From Megamerina dolium (lineage: Eukaryota; Arthropoda; Insecta; Diptera; Megamerinidae): a DNA stretch of 64,000 nt. This document shows positions 36,290 through 48,767 of the stretch, piece by piece. The stretch covers positions 23,280,334-23,344,333 of the forward strand of contig OY978526.1 in assembly GCA_963854835.1 (NCBI GenBank). The letters are read 5' to 3'. The first letter of the stretch is position 1. Every line of letters begins with the position of its first letter. The notes under the pieces were generated by a model. The model searched no databases and was not told the origin of the DNA. It saw only the letters and a list, made by a program, of their open reading frames with translations. Made by a program: the position numbers and the translations under genes.

Positions 36290-37650
36290 ATAGGAAATTA
36301 TTTTTAGAAATGAACGTATAAATTCGTGAACCGAATGATATCGCATGGAAATTCCGCATACTTTTCATACAAAAATATGGTCTCGAATGTATGTTTTCAC
36401 GCTTTGCACACGAAAATCTAAAGTTACCAAGCTGAAATTTGATACACCCACTTACATTTACTAATACATGGGTGAGTTTGAAATTTAGCGCAATCGGTTA
36501 GAAACTACGCCTACCTCCCTTACATAAGTGTGTTTTCGAATGTAATTTTTCATGCTTTTGGAACGAAAACCTAAAGATATCAGCCTGTAACTTGATACAT
36601 ACGATTATATTTACTAATCTATAGGTTAATTCGTAAATTAGCGCAATCGGACGAAAACTACAACTACCTCCGGTATAAAAATGTGTTTTCGAATATATGT
36701 TTTCATGCTTTACACACGTAAATATAAAGTTATCAAGCTGAAATTTGGTACATATAGTTAAATTTAATGGACGTATGAACGAGATCGAAATTCAATGTAA
36801 TCGTATGAAAACTACTCCTATCTCCCATACAAAAGTATGTTTTCGAATACATGTTTTCACATTTTACGCACAAAAATATAAAATTATTAAACTGAAACTT
36901 AGTACATAGGTATATTTTTATCAGCGAGCTAGTATATTTAAAAATTAGGCGTAATCGGATCAGAACTACATCTATCGCTCTTATATAAATCGATTATTTG
37001 GAATTTGCATTTTCCTACTTTGCGTTTGAAAATATTAGGCTTTTGCAATAAAACTTGATAGGTAAAGTTGATTTTTGTCACAGAATTGATATAAGAGAAA
37101 ATAATCGTAATTGTATGAAAAATATACAAAATTCCCATACAAAAGTATGTTATTAAATGTATTTTTTCGCATTTTGTGCTGGAAATAATAAAGTTATTTA
37201 CCTTAAATTTGGCACATATGATTATATTTACCAGCTAATAGACTTATTTAAAAATGGACTGAATCGCATAAAAACTACACCTACCTCTCATACAAAAATA
37301 TGCTTCCGAATGTATATTTTCATACTTTCGGCAAAAAAAAATATTAAGTTATCAGGCTGAAACTCTGTACATACGATTATATTTAATAATAAATGCTCGA
37401 GGTGAAAAATGAACGCAATAGGATGAAAATTACTCGCACCTACCATACAAAAGTGTGTTTTCGAATATATATTTTAACGCTTCGCGATCGAAGATTTCAT
37501 TTTATCAAGCTAAAACTTGGCACATAAGATTTTTTTTTATCAACGAGCTGATATATTTGAAAATGGGTGTAATCGGATAAAAACCACGCCTACCTTCAGT
37601 ACAAAATTATGTGTTTTTTTCGAAAATATGTCTATCTATAACAGTGTAGG
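36290..37650 (-). repeat. Tandem array, family 1 reversed (about 154 bp unit, about 9 units)
   Basis: The complementary block CTACCTCC (or variants) recurs at 36511, 36664, 36818, 36972, about 37127, 37281, 37440 and 37590. Each is followed by CATACAAAAGTATG-TTTTCGAAT and preceded by a GCGCAATCGGA-GAAAACTAC block. It is the longest array of this family in the window and lies opposite in orientation to those at 745 and 24480. Confidence 0.92.
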
Positions 37651-37683
37651 GTATCGAAGCTTTGGTACTACCGAGGTTAAATG

Positions 37684-37790
37684 CTTAAGCACTTTAAGGC
37701 TTCGGAGAACACTATAACCGAACTTCTCTTTTAGGGCTGTTGTCTGGTTTATAATTGGACAGTGTTGGAGTTGAACCTATAGATTTTCTT
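37684..37790 (-). repeat. SINE 3' fragment
   Basis: On the minus strand ACTGTCCAATTATAAACCAG, AAGAGAAGTTCGGTTATAGT and CCGAAGCCTTAAAGTGC match the last third of the SINE body. It directly follows the family 1 array. Confidence 0.55.
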
Positions 37791-39639
37791 ATTCATCCCT
37801 GAGCCCCTTTAAGATTTGTTTTCATAAACACATTCAATTCAAAAGCCACTTATCGAAGAACATCGCTCTCATACAATTTGTTCTATTTTTTAAGCAGAAC
37901 TTGAACTAAACCCAACCACTGTACACTGTATGTGTTGTATGAATAAAACACATAAATAATTTATAAGCAATTTTCTATACCGAATCGCACCTTCAATGTG
38001 TGGTCAATGTTGCTGTCAATTTTACCTATTTTGTAATAATTTCAAATTTTTGTTCATTTCAAATTTCACCAAATTGCTACTTTTCGTATTTTATACACCT
38101 GTGGTTCATATCGAACACAGGTACAACGTACAATTGGATGTAGTACCTGTTAGATACACAAAAAATGTATGAGGTGGACATTGGTGGACTATGGGTATAG
38201 TTGATGGTGCAACTAGAAGTGTACAAATACATTTTGTCCAATAGTAATGAAGTGAAATATTGAAATTTCACAATTGTGAAAATCAAATGAGAGCGGAAAT
38301 GCATTTCCATCTGCGCATCTGTTCTATTTCAGCCGGAAATTATGTACGTTGCAACATCAACATTGTGAATGGTTTTTTTTTTTTTTGTATTATACTTTCA
38401 ATGAGCAGAAATGTATTTAATGGTGCAATTCAATTTATGAGCCAATATTTGTATGAATTGAAAAATTTTGGGAAACACCAAAGATACCCGAATGATTCAG
38501 AAGACAATTGTATTGACAATTTATATATGCAGACATCTAACTTCAATGGAATATAAAAGTGTTTAATTGGCAACTTCATATTTGAGTAATTGTCTATGTG
38601 AGCAGTATTGCAAACACATTTCTTTGACTTATTTATTTCGACAACTTATTTTGGGCACAACACTACCAGCGTTTCTTTCTTTCATTCATTTCAGTCACAT
38701 ATGCTTCCCGATTAAATTCAATTGAAAAAGTTTTGCATTTTTCTGCCATTCCAGCATATATTGTAATTTTTTTTTTTTTTTTACTTCGCTGACTTCTTTT
38801 AAAACTTTAACTGCAACTGACGCCATCTCCATTTCCATCTCCATGCCATCCATCCTTTGTGTGCTTTCTTTTTTGGTGCCCTTTTGCCACTTTGATCACA
38901 AATTTTTCACAATTCGTTTTCCTGTATGTTCACTCGCTCATATCATAGCGGATATCTTGTTAATTTATTTCGTTCTATTGTAACCCCTGTGTTCACAATT
39001 TGTTTGCTGCGTTCAAGTGTCCATTTAAGTGTCTGTTCTACGTACAGCAGCAGCAGCAGCAGCAGCAACCAATTCACCTTGGTCTCGTGCGTCGTTTCAA
39101 AGAGCAGCATATGTGTACAAAGCATCCTCTTTTTTGTTGTTTGTTTGTTAACGTAAAATCGTTTGCGATTTATTTCAATAGTCACTTAAATATGGAGAAT
39201 GTCTTTTAAGGGGTTTGCAAACGCATATGTATGTGTAAGTGTGTGTGTGTGTCTTTGTTTGTCTGTATGTCCACCTAGAAGTATAGTATGATAGTTTTAC
39301 CATGCAGCTAACGAAAAAAAGTGTCGACAAAGAATTTCTACTTCAACACATACGAAAATTCATTTTTTACAGCATAGATTTTTGGCATTTATCGTTATCT
39401 CTAATGAAATAACTTTGTGAAATTCTCAGTTTTTCTTGTCTTTTACATGTTGGCTTTATTCGCATATAGATGTATTTAACTAAATGCATATAAATATAGA
39501 AAGGGCTAAAACTAAATCTGAAAATAAACTAGTAATTTGGTATATTTGTGAAAATTTTTATTTTTTCCTTTGTTAAAATTAATTTCTTTGGGGCTGGAAT
39601 AAGTATAGCACATCTTTGAAGAAAAAAAAATACCTCTTA
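37791..39639. other. AT-rich intron sequence, no gene seen
   Basis: Poly-T runs at about 38372-38386 and 38767-38782 and a CAG run at 39045-39067. Ser- and Leu/Gln-rich ORFs at 38926-39209 come from the CAG run. Confidence 0.55.
39045..39067. repeat. CAG microsatellite
   Basis: Seven CAG triplets. Confidence 0.93.
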
Positions 39640-40800
39640 CAATACCCACATAAGGCCTGGCTCAAAGTCAAGGTTCAAATTTCAATACCTGCCCAGGAAT
39701 CGCCTCTAGAGTAGCGAAACATATGATCAAGATCCATTCATTTTTTCTACACAAACATTTCTTTCAAACATTATTTTCCTCGGATAGTAAAATTTTGCCC
39801 AGAAATCGCTTTTAAAGGAGTGAAATATATAATCAGCATCCATTAATTTCATTCTGTCCAACATTTTCTTCTGACAATCTATTCTACTATCTGCATCTCT
39901 GAAAGGGGCCCCCATGCAAAATGAACAGAAAAATACATGAAAATAGACCATCGTTGCTCAGAAATCACCTCTAAAGGCATGAAACATATGATGAACACCC
40001 ATTAAATTTTCTTATTCAACATCTCCTTTGAACGTTATTCCCCTAATTCCGCCTCTTAAGGATCTCTCACAAAATGAACTGAAAAACATTTAAAAATCGA
40101 CAATTAACTCCATATTTGCCCAGAAAACGTCCTTGGTGTGGTGTATTTACTCTCTATTTCCTCCAGCTAAAGTGGCTTCCATAGAAAATGAACGTGGAAA
40201 CACTTCAAACTCGACAAATAACACCATACATAGTATAGGAAAGCTACCCACGACGATCATATCTTTAATAGCCCTCACTAATTTTTCCTCTTCAATATTT
40301 CCTTCAAACATTATTTTTCCTATATCTACTTCTCAATAGGAGCTATCATACAAAATCAATAGAAAAACAGCTGAAAAACGACAAATAACCCCATAGCTTC
40401 CAAGAAATATCACTCATTGTGATGAAATTCTTAATTCTCCCTCTTTCCACCAGTTAATGAGGAGCCCAAATAGAATCAACGCAAAATCGGCTGAAAATTA
40501 GCGAATAACCGCCCAAGAATCGCCCTTAGATGTGGTAAATCTATAACAAACCCTCGGTCATTTTTTACCCCCTATATTTTTTGAAAATATACCCACCCCT
40601 TATGGGTGCTCCCTTTGACAAACTGACAAATAACTTCATTGTTGCGCCCACAATAAGCTCCTAAAGCGGCGAAATGTTTGCTCGGCTTTCAATAATTTTT
40701 TCTTGAACATGTTAAACCCCCATTTATACCTCTTGTGAAAACTCTTGTACAAAATTCTCCATTAATGTATATAAAAATTAAAATCTGAAATTTATATTTG
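39640..40800 (+). repeat. Tandem array, family 2, about 7-8 units
   Basis: The CGCCTCTAGAG-type block recurs near 39701, 39807 (short unit), 39966, 40128, 40409, 40521 and 40659. CATACAAAAT or variants occur in most units (39913, 40347). Spacing varies from 106 to about 162 bp because of deletions. A SINE follows at 40808. The 68-codon ORF inside is not a gene. Confidence 0.82.
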
Positions 40801-40807
40801 CTCCCTT

Positions 40808-41085
40808 GGGTGCCGCAGCTCAGTGGTTAGTGTGTTGGCCTTCTGATTTGTAGGTCATGGGTTCAATCCCCTGGTGAAGCATAACAAATTTAATACAAAG
40901 ATTTTTCTTTCGAACGACCCACCCGACAGGTGGGTACCGTTGAAATAGCTTTTGAAAGAACTCTGTGACAAAGCTCAGAAAAAAAGATGTCACAAGGGTT
41001 CGGAACCGCCTAAAATAAATAGGTCCCTTCTAATACTGTCCTTCGGGGCTTTAAGTGCCACATATTTTTTTTTCCCCCCTTGGAA
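40808..41085 (+). repeat. tRNA-derived SINE with A and B boxes
   Basis: GGTGCCGCAGCTCAGTGGTT (A-box region), GTGTTGGCCTTCTGATTTGT, TCATGGGTTCAATCCCCTGG (B box), ATTTTTCTTTCGAACGACC, GAACTCTGTGACAAAGCTCA, ATGTCACAAGGGTTCGGAAC, GGTCCCTTCTAATACTGTCC, CTTCGGGGCTTTAAGTGCCA, then a T run. An internal segment present in the copy at 21184 (the GAGAAGCTCGGCC part) is deleted. Sits at the end of a family 2 array. Confidence 0.88.
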
Positions 41086-43399
41086 AAATGATTGAAGTTG
41101 TTCAAATCAGTGGCGTAGCAACGAGATTTCAAGGGGATAGATCACCTCTTGGCCGTCCATATATATTTTGAAAGCAATGCTAAAAAACGAAACAATAATA
41201 TTAACATTCCAATGTAAAATTGCCTTCTGAATGAAATAAAATTGATAGAACTATATTATAAAAATTTCATTATTTGGAATATTTATATTTTTGACTCAGA
41301 AGAAATTAATTTTTATAAAAAGAAAAAGTCGTATGACTAATGTTAATCAAAAATAATTTTGTGTTTCAAAACGAATTAATCTAGACAAACGGCCAGAGAG
41401 GGATTTTTGATTTTTAGCTCTACTTTCAGAATCTATAGGTCTTGCTCATGTGTGCATGAACCGTATTATATTTCACTTATAAAAATTATATATCCACAGC
41501 AGTCTACCATATATTTTTCACAAATGTGCAACAAAAAGTAAAAAGGTAGATTCATTGTCATTTCATTTCATTTTATGACTTTTCGACTAATCATCAAATT
41601 AAATAAAAAGGATTTTTAATCTTTCAACTCTTTCGCCACGAGTTTGCTTTATATAAACGCTTAGTCATTTCATTTAATTCTCTTTTTTGAAAACTTTCTT
41701 CAAGGAAACATTTATGCTGGAAGCAAACATAAATTATGCCTTGGCTAAAAAAAAACATCCATAAAAACCTCGACTTAAAATTCAAATAATGTATACACAT
41801 GCACACGGCTTCACATGCATAGAGAAACTCTAAAAAAAAAGAAGAAGACGAAAAAAAAGATCTGACATCATTAATCACTGCTTGAAATAATGGCGACCCA
41901 GCGACGACGATGATCAACTTTCATATGTCTGCGAAAGTGAGATTATGGTTGGTAATGTGGGCGCGTGAGCTACGAGTACATACATATGCAAAGCGCCATT
42001 TGGCCAATACGACATCAACAGTTCATTCCTGTTGCCTCAAAATGTTTTATTAACTCACCAGCTATCATCTAACGACAATACATAGATACAGAAGGGCTAT
42101 GTTGAAGAAATAATTACGCATTTCAAAAATTATGAAATATTGATACGTGCTTGCAACAAAAAAAAAATTTCAATATACAAACTGATCTCAAATTAACATC
42201 TTGGTTAAACTTATCGACTGGTCTTACCATATATTAATTATAGGGTCGATATTTGTGTGAAAAAATTCATAGGTAGTCTATTTTTTACTGTAGTCCTTAC
42301 ATACCCTACACGATACCCTACACTGGTGTCTGCAAAATATTTATTGTGTCGGTGCCACTGTCTTTATCGGCTGATGCTAAATAATAGGATATACTCCCTC
42401 CATCAACCTATTAACCGATGAATTCATTCATTTTCGTTTAGGATTTCAATTTAGTGTTGATTTGTATGAGCAACCAGTTATTGGATAAGGGGTGATGTGG
42501 AGTTGTTTGTCTGTTCGTTTGTTCATTTCGTCCATCAGCAGCTAATACATAAATAGTTTATTTGATGATGATTTGGTTTCTTAGCTTGTGCTAGTTAGTT
42601 TGTTGTGGTCAATTCTCCTTCACATATTCTGCTTTGAGTCAACAGGAAATTTATATATTTCCTATAAATATGTGCGTGTGTGTGTGCGTGTAAGCACGCG
42701 TGTGTGCTGCATACTTCTACTTAGGTTGTGTGTGTATACGAGTATGAGAGAATATCGATAAGATCATTTGTACTTGATTAATGAATTTATGGTTTCGTCG
42801 ATGGTTGCGTTGATGGTCCATATCGATTGGTAGGCATTGGTTGCAACGTGGACGACGATACTATGTAATGACTACATCGATGGTGATGTTGGTAACTCAA
42901 ACTTTGCTCATAAAAATCGAATTCATGAATATTACGTGCGCCTAGACTCAATGTACGTATCTATATGGATGCCAATATATAGTATATATGTATGTACTTC
43001 ACCTACACATGTGTGTGTGTGTTTAGTGTAAATTATGTTAAAAGTTAGAAAGACGATAAAAATTTTTGTTTATTCATTCCAAATTGAAATGCAGCTTCCA
43101 AATATTATGCTTCCGTATTTACGTAATGTTTCGTATCACTTTGTTATAACATCATATAATGCTTGGGTTTATTGCCACACCTACCTATATAGCTTAAATA
43201 ACAGTTATTTCAAGAATTCATATACTGCTAATAGTCGATATCAATAACCGGATATTTTATTGTGAATTTATGGTGATAAAAGCAACTAAACTATATGTTC
43301 AGTCAGAAAAATCGTAAAAATTACACCTAATAAATCATAAATAATATTTACTACATGAGATAATATGGTACTAAACAAGAATCTCGCAATAAATGGATG
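41086..43399. other. AT-rich intron sequence, no gene seen
   Basis: Contains a transposon-end-like CAGTGGCGTAGC at 41108 and GT-rich stretches near 42675 and 43010. Nothing else recognised. Confidence 0.55.
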
Positions 43400-43830
43400 G
43401 AGTACGACTACTATTAAATTTAGCTCCCATAAAAAGTCTCGAAAATTTTTTAATTTTTTAATTTATTAGAAACAATATCTCAAGCAATGGGCGATCCACA
43501 TCCACTAATTAATGTAGCTCTAATACAAAATTATCGAATTTTGTTAAACTTTAACACGTCATAAGTTACTTATTTTCCCACCTAGAACAATCATATTTGG
43601 TGCATAACAATCTATGTTAGTAGGTACTAATCTCGCCATAAATGGGTGGATTACTCTTCTTATTGAATATAGCTCCCATACAAAGTCACGAAGCTTAAAA
43701 CTTTAAATCGCTATAATTTACGTTATCTTTCATCGAGAACAACCATATTTGGTACGTGGATTAATATTATAGGTAGAAAAATATCTCGCAATGGATGAGC
43801 CACACCTACTAGTGAATATAGCTTCCGTCA
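43400..43830 (+). repeat. Tandem array, family 3, about 3-4 units
   Basis: AGCTCCCATAAAAAG at 43422, AGCTCTAATACAAAA at 43516, AGCTCCCATACAAAGTC at 43671 and AGCTTCCGTCAAAAGTC at 43820 (spacings 94, 155, 149). Units include CTCGCAATGGATGAGCCAC and AGAACAACCATATTTGGTAC, matching the array at 5200-5690. Confidence 0.84.
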
Positions 43831-43865
43831 AAAGTCACTACTGCGATCTGCTCCTTAACGCATAT

Positions 43866-44163
43866 ATAAAAATAAAAATAAATATGTGGCACTTGAAGGC
43901 CCAGAGGGCCCTTTCGCCGAGCTTCTCTTCCAGTACTGTTTTGCGCAATAAATTTTGAACAATATTAGAAGGACCTACTTATATGTATAAGCTTTCACAC
44001 AGAGCTCGTTTAGAAGCTTCTTCATGGAAAATTGTTACTACCACAAGAATTGGAAATTGCTTGCCGACAGGTGGGTACCGTTCAAAAGAAAAATCATTTC
44101 GATATTAAAGTTGTGCTTCAGCCGAGGATTGAACCCACGACCTACCGATCAAAAGGCCAACGT
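43866..44163 (-). repeat. tRNA-derived SINE, A box truncated
   Basis: On the minus strand TTGGCCTTTTGATCGGTAGG, GTCGTGGGTTCAATCCTCGG (B box), CTTTTGAACGGTACCCACCT, GTCGGCAAGCAATTTCCAAT, GGTAGTAACAATTTTCCATG, AAGCTTCTAAACGAGCTCTG, CCTTCTAATATTGTTCAAAA, GAAGAGAAGCTCGGCGAAAG and CTTCAAGTGCCACATATTTA. Joined directly to the family 3 array on its tail side. Confidence 0.86.
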
Positions 44164-44279
44164 ACAAACCATATTTGGTAAATGAGTATATAATTTGGCG
44201 GTTGAAAATTTACTGAAGACGGCCGTATCATGCCGACTTTTTTACATGTTGTGGTAACATTGGTTCGTCCACCTTTTAT

Positions 44280-44490
44280 ACATCTTACACACATTTTAAG
44301 AAGTTTTCTCCAGAAAATGATGATTTTTTTCGAATTTCACTCCCACCGCCCCCATGCTTTATTTCTTAGGGAAGCTTACCAATAAAATGAGCTTAAAACA
44401 CATGAAAATCAATAAATAGCCACATAATTGCCCTATAGCCGCCTCTAGAGCGATAAAATGTCTGATATATCTCCATTAATTCTTCTGGTC
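44280..44490 (+). repeat. Family 2 unit, left part of a broken array
   Basis: CTTAGGGAAGCTTACCAATA, AAAATCAATAAATAGCC, GCCGCCTCTAGAGCGATAAA and ATCTCCATTAATTCTTCTGG follow the family 2 order. The array is then interrupted by a retrotransposon piece and a SINE and resumes at 45225. Confidence 0.75.
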
Positions 44491-44497
44491 CAACATT

Positions 44498-44838
44498 TGC
44501 ACCAACGATTCGATACTCGCCATCAACGCAAATAGGTCCAAAGATCCTGCGTAGAACTTTTCTCTTGAAAACTCCGAGCATTCTCTCATCTGTGGTGGAA
44601 ATTGTTCAAGCTTCGGCGCCATATGTAAGGAAAGGAGTCTGGTTTTCATTTCTCGAGAGCAGGCTCCACTTCAGACATTGTTGTGTAGAGGTAATCCCTT
44701 ACCGGACTCTCAAAAGCGGCTTTATAATCAACAAATAGATGGTGTGTGTCGATCTGTATTTCTAGGGTCTTCTCCAGGATTTGGCGTAGTGTGAAAATCT
44801 GGTAGATGGTGGATTTACCAGGTCTGAAGCCACACTGA
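44498..44838 (-). mobile_element. Non-LTR retrotransposon fragment
   Basis: Minus strand: QCGFRPGKSTIYQIFTLRQI (polymerase motif 2a-type), EIQIDTHHLFVDYKAAFESP (motif A region), then a large internal deletion, then FKRKVLRRIFGPICVDGEYR from the C-terminal part. Same broad family as 10222-11095. Joined to a SINE at 44843. Confidence 0.8.
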
Positions 44839-44842
44839 TCGC

Positions 44843-45213
44843 CTTATAAAAAATAAAAATTAAAAATATGTGACACTTAAAACCCCGAAGGGCTCATTAG
44901 CCGAGCTTCTCTTCCATTACTGTTGTTCGTGTTAAATTTTGGACAGTATTAGAAGGGACCTGCATATTTTAGCCGGTTCCAAAAGCACAATCCTTGTGAC
45001 ATCACTTTTTCTGAGCTTTGTCACAGAGTTCTTTTAGAAGCTTTTTCATGGTGAGTTGTTACTGTCGGAAGAATTGCCAATTGCTTGCCGACAGGTGGGT
45101 ACCGTTCGAAAGGAAAATCTTTTCGATATTAAATTTGTTATGCTTCAGCCGGGGATTGAACCACGACCTACATATCAGAGGGCCAAACACACTAACCACT
45201 GAGCTACGGCCCC
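44843..45213 (-). repeat. tRNA-derived SINE, full length
   Basis: Best-preserved copy. On the minus strand: GGCCGTAGCTCAGTGGTTAG (A box TAGCTCAGTGG), GTGTGTTTGGCCCTCTGATA, GGTCGTGGTTCAATCCCCGG (B box GGTTCAATCCC), ATATCGAAAAGATTTTCC, CGAACGGTACCCACCTGTCG, GCAAGCAATTGGCAATTCTT, GACAGTAACAACTCACCATG, AAGAACTCTGTGACAAAGCT, AGTGATGTCACAAGGATTGT, GGAACCGGCTAAAATATGC, TTCTAATACTGTCCAAAATT, AAGAGAAGCTCGGCTAATGA, then an A/T-rich tail. About 370 bp. The tRNA-like head corresponds loosely to tRNA-Arg, with TCT near the anticodon position; the cloverleaf stems are degraded, so it is not a functional tRNA. Confidence 0.9.
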
Positions 45214-45224
45214 ACTTATCGCCT

Positions 45225-45345
45225 TAAGAGTGTAAAATATTTGACCGACCCCATTCTTTTTTCCTCCTCAACATTTTCTCTAAACATATCATACTTACCT
45301 TCCTCCCTTACGAAGGCTCATCTACTAATTGGTGTTTTTTGTTTT
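45225..45345 (+). repeat. Family 2 unit, right part of a broken array
   Basis: CGCCTTAAGAGTGTAAAATA, TGACCGACCCCATTCTTTTT, TCCTCAACATTTTCTCTAAA and CTCCCTTACGAAGGCTCATC. Continues the family 2 sequence interrupted at 44490. Confidence 0.7.
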
Positions 45346-47780
45346 TTCATTGAACCTTCATAGATAACGCCGAGCTTGAATAATTGCATCCGACCATTGG
45401 ATATCTGCTTACATTTTAAACTAAATGTAGGACAATTCACTGAATGAATTAATGAAATTTGTTTCTAATCAATGGACAATTTTAAACATACCCAATATGT
45501 ACAGCATTCACTTACACACACACACACCCACACACACTGAAGAGTTTGCAATTAATTAGGCCCCTTTTCGATGTAAATGCAAACAGTAAATCATATAAAT
45601 AGTACATACAAATCAGAGATAAGTTCTATTGCAATTTCAAAATTACAATCAGCAATCAGCAATGAACAAGAAAGAGTGACAAATAGGGATAGGGTGAGAG
45701 AGAGAGAGACTGCAGTATGGATTCAATTTAACAGGTGCAATGACAATACATAACAGCTATAAAAAAAGAAATTAAAGTTTAAAAACATATACATATAACG
45801 AAATTCAAATTTGTTGAAACAAATCGAATAGAATATCGTCATCCATTCGATACCCAACCAAGGCTATTTTCCATTGGCATGTCCAATGGTAAACGTAACA
45901 TACATATAACATATACATGATGCTCGAAATGCTAATTTAGATTGTATTTGAGGTAGATCAATACATATGTATGTGTGTAGTATGTATGTGTATATATTGA
46001 AATAGATGCCAGAGGGATAGTAATTGCAACTAGAAAAGTATCAAATATCCAATAATACCGATGGCAACTGGAAAATTGGGAAGAAAAACAATTATCATTG
46101 CTAGAAATTGTTCTTGTTGCCGAAGAGAAATAATACGAAAAGAATATTCCATACAAATGTACGAAGGAAGCGCACTAATTACACATTGAGGAAAAGTTGA
46201 ACAACATTACGTGCAGCAAAAAATGACGAGCAACATATGGGAAAGGTGTGATTAGGTCACTCTTTGTTAATTATGCCATTGGTATTTAACATAAATATTG
46301 TACTTAGTTTACTTAGATGAAGGGAAGCGTATGTTAATTCCATGATTTCTCAAAATACATCCATTTGCTTAAATAAATATTATACTTATGTTAAAAAAAA
46401 TACAAAAAAAAGAAGATGGTGTGTTTATTTATCATGTCAAACATTAAAGAAATTCTCTTTAATTCATTGAAGTATTTATTATGCGGTTATCAACATTAAC
46501 ATACATACTGACCATATCCGTATGTAATTAAAACAAAATTGGCCCAAATGCAATTTCCAACATAACAAATGCATGTTTCCGGTTCGAATTATTTTCATTT
46601 CCGCCACATTATTCTGCAGAGCTTTATTTCATTAAAAAAAATTGTTTTCTCTGTTTTCTTTCATATACCACAAAGGCATGCAATGTTGCTGAAAGTAATT
46701 AGTAATTGTTATGCTATGCTGGCCACGAATTCCAATCGTCTTTTGAACTTTTCAATGTGTGTGTTTGTCTGAGAGATAGGTTGGATATGTTGAATAATAA
46801 GATAAATAGTAGATATAGTAGCCATAAAATATAGCTTCAAATTTAATATGTGTTCATATTGATTATTGCATAATTGAATTTGGGGAATATTTGCCACAAA
46901 TATTATAGTCGATTTTGAGGTACAATTTCATAGCGACGAGTGTGCTGCAAGAATGTATTCGTTTGCATCTTCAAAACGCTCTATTGATATTAGAATAGAA
47001 TCTCTCATTCATTTTTCTCTAAGCAAATACGAATTAGAATGAATAAAATAGAAATAGAATGGATTGGAGTGTATGTTTCGTTTTCATAGAATTAGATTAG
47101 AATCTCAACATTTGAAAATGGAAGTAAAGAATTTAAAAGTATTCTAAACATTCGTTTTGCTTTTCTATGTTACATGTTTCACGCCTGTCATGAAAAGCAA
47201 CAACAATTATAACGTACAACATACTCGTAGTACTCTCAAACTCTCGCCGTACTCTCAAAGTTTCGTAGTACTCTCAAATATTCGTTTATTTGAAGAGAAA
47301 AAACGAATATATGGAATATTTTTTGTACAAGAAATGAATGGAGTATTCTATTTGCCTAATATTTTATTTTCACTCATTCTCATTTTATTGAAATATGCTT
47401 TGCAAATATTGTCAATGTTTTGAGAGTAATTAGAATCATTCGAAAATCAAATATGTACATTCTCGCAGCTCTTTAAAAGCTACCCAATTGATATTGTAGA
47501 GCAGATGAGACAAATATAGAAGTATTTTGTTTTCGTTTTCTCTAAATCGATTTTTAAATCGACATTTTATTAAACCTTCATAGTACGGAAAATTAACCAT
47601 TGATGATTACGTGCAATTTTAATTATCTTCGTTTTAAACTGAATATGTTTGTAGCTTCTTGCAGGGTGGTAAAGTAATCTGTTACATACACCATGACACC
47701 ATGCTAATATGGTTTATGTTTTTTTTTTGGAACATTTTTACTCCATTACGATATTAGAATTTCTTCATTTGAAGCTAGTA
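45346..47780. other. AT-rich intron sequence, no gene seen
   Basis: CA and GA dinucleotide runs near 45514-45538 and 45696-45710, and a 19-bp triplicate at 47226. ORFs lack motifs. Confidence 0.55.
47226..47282. repeat. Three tandem 19-bp copies
   Basis: CGTAGTACTCTCAAACTCT and two variants starting at 47245 and 47264. Confidence 0.88.
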
Positions 47781-48765
47781 CAGGGTGATTTTTCATCAAC
47801 TTTTTTTTAGCAACACTATTTTTGGCAGCTCAGCAATTTTTGTGTAACATGTTACTATCAAACATGTTCAGTTTGGTCTATAATTTAACCATGAATCGAC
47901 TTACAAACGCACAACGCCTGCAAATTATTGAATTTTATTATCCAAATTCTTGCTCGGTTAAGAAAGTGCAGTTGGGTAAAACCTTTTAAAATACAGTTGG
48001 GGAAAGTTGTTTAAGCCACAGAACCTACCACAATGGCTAACTTTTGGTGAATGGGCGCTGGGAAAGTTGGATGAAGATCCACTTTTTTAGCGGAAAATTG
48101 TGTTCAGCGACGAAGCTCATTTCTGGTTGAATGGATACGTAAACAATCCAAATAGCCGTATTTGGTGTGAAGACCAGCCAGAAGCAGTGCAAGAACTGCA
48201 AATGCATCCCGAATAATGCACTGTTTGGTGTGGATTATTTGCCGGTGTCATCATTGGACCGTATTTTTTCAAAGACGACGAAGGCAGGAACGTTACTGTT
48301 AATGGCGAGGGCTACCGTGCGATGATTAAAAATTTTTTATGCCCAAAATGGAAGAGCTGGACTTGGCTGACACGTGGTTTCAACAAGGTGGTGCCACATG
48401 CCAGAGTACGCGAAACAATGACTAAATTGAGAGGCGACTTCGGTGAACAGTTTATTTCACGCTTGGGGCCGGTCAATTGGCCGTCTAGATCGTGCGATTT
48501 AAACTATTTTTTAAGGGGCTATGTTAAGGCTCAATATTGTAGAATTTATTCGTGAGATACCGAAGGCCGATATGTTGGAGAGAGTATGCCTAAATTGGAT
48601 CCAGCGTATGAACCATTTGAGGCGCAGCCGTGGTCAACATATATGTACATGAAATCATTGAATTATATAGATCGTTCTATCAACTCAATAAAGATTTCAT
48701 ACATTTATCTAAATTATGTGTTTTTCATTTTTAATCAAATCCGAAGGCTCTTAAAAATCACCCTG
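47781..48765 (+). mobile_element. IS630/Tc1/mariner element, internally deleted
   Basis: Termini CAGGGTGATTTTTCATCAAC and, reversed from the right, CAGGGTGATTTTTAAGAGCC; TA flanks both ends (47779-47780, 48766-48767). The plus strand begins near 47892 with MNRLTNAQRLQIIEFYY and NSCSVKKVQLGKT, then about 300 bp typical of this family is missing. Next come GKWALGKLDEDPLF-like and KIVFSDEAHFWLNGYVNN (first catalytic Asp), WFQQGGATCQS (second Asp now Gly), NWPSRSCDL directly joined to NYFLRGYVKA (third Asp lost by a small deletion) and IQRMNHLRRSRGQH. The family is one with 41 residues between its last two catalytic Asps, often labelled Tc3-like in insects. Not active; could only move in trans. 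Confidence 0.88.
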
Positions 48766-48767
48766 TA

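Noticed and set aside
38926..39209. Ser- and Gln-rich ORFs
   Set aside because: Translations of the CAG run at 39045 in different frames.
40808..40880. Possible tRNA gene (A and B boxes present)
   Set aside because: The anticodon and acceptor stems do not pair properly, and the sequence continues into the SINE body shared with other copies; it is a SINE head.
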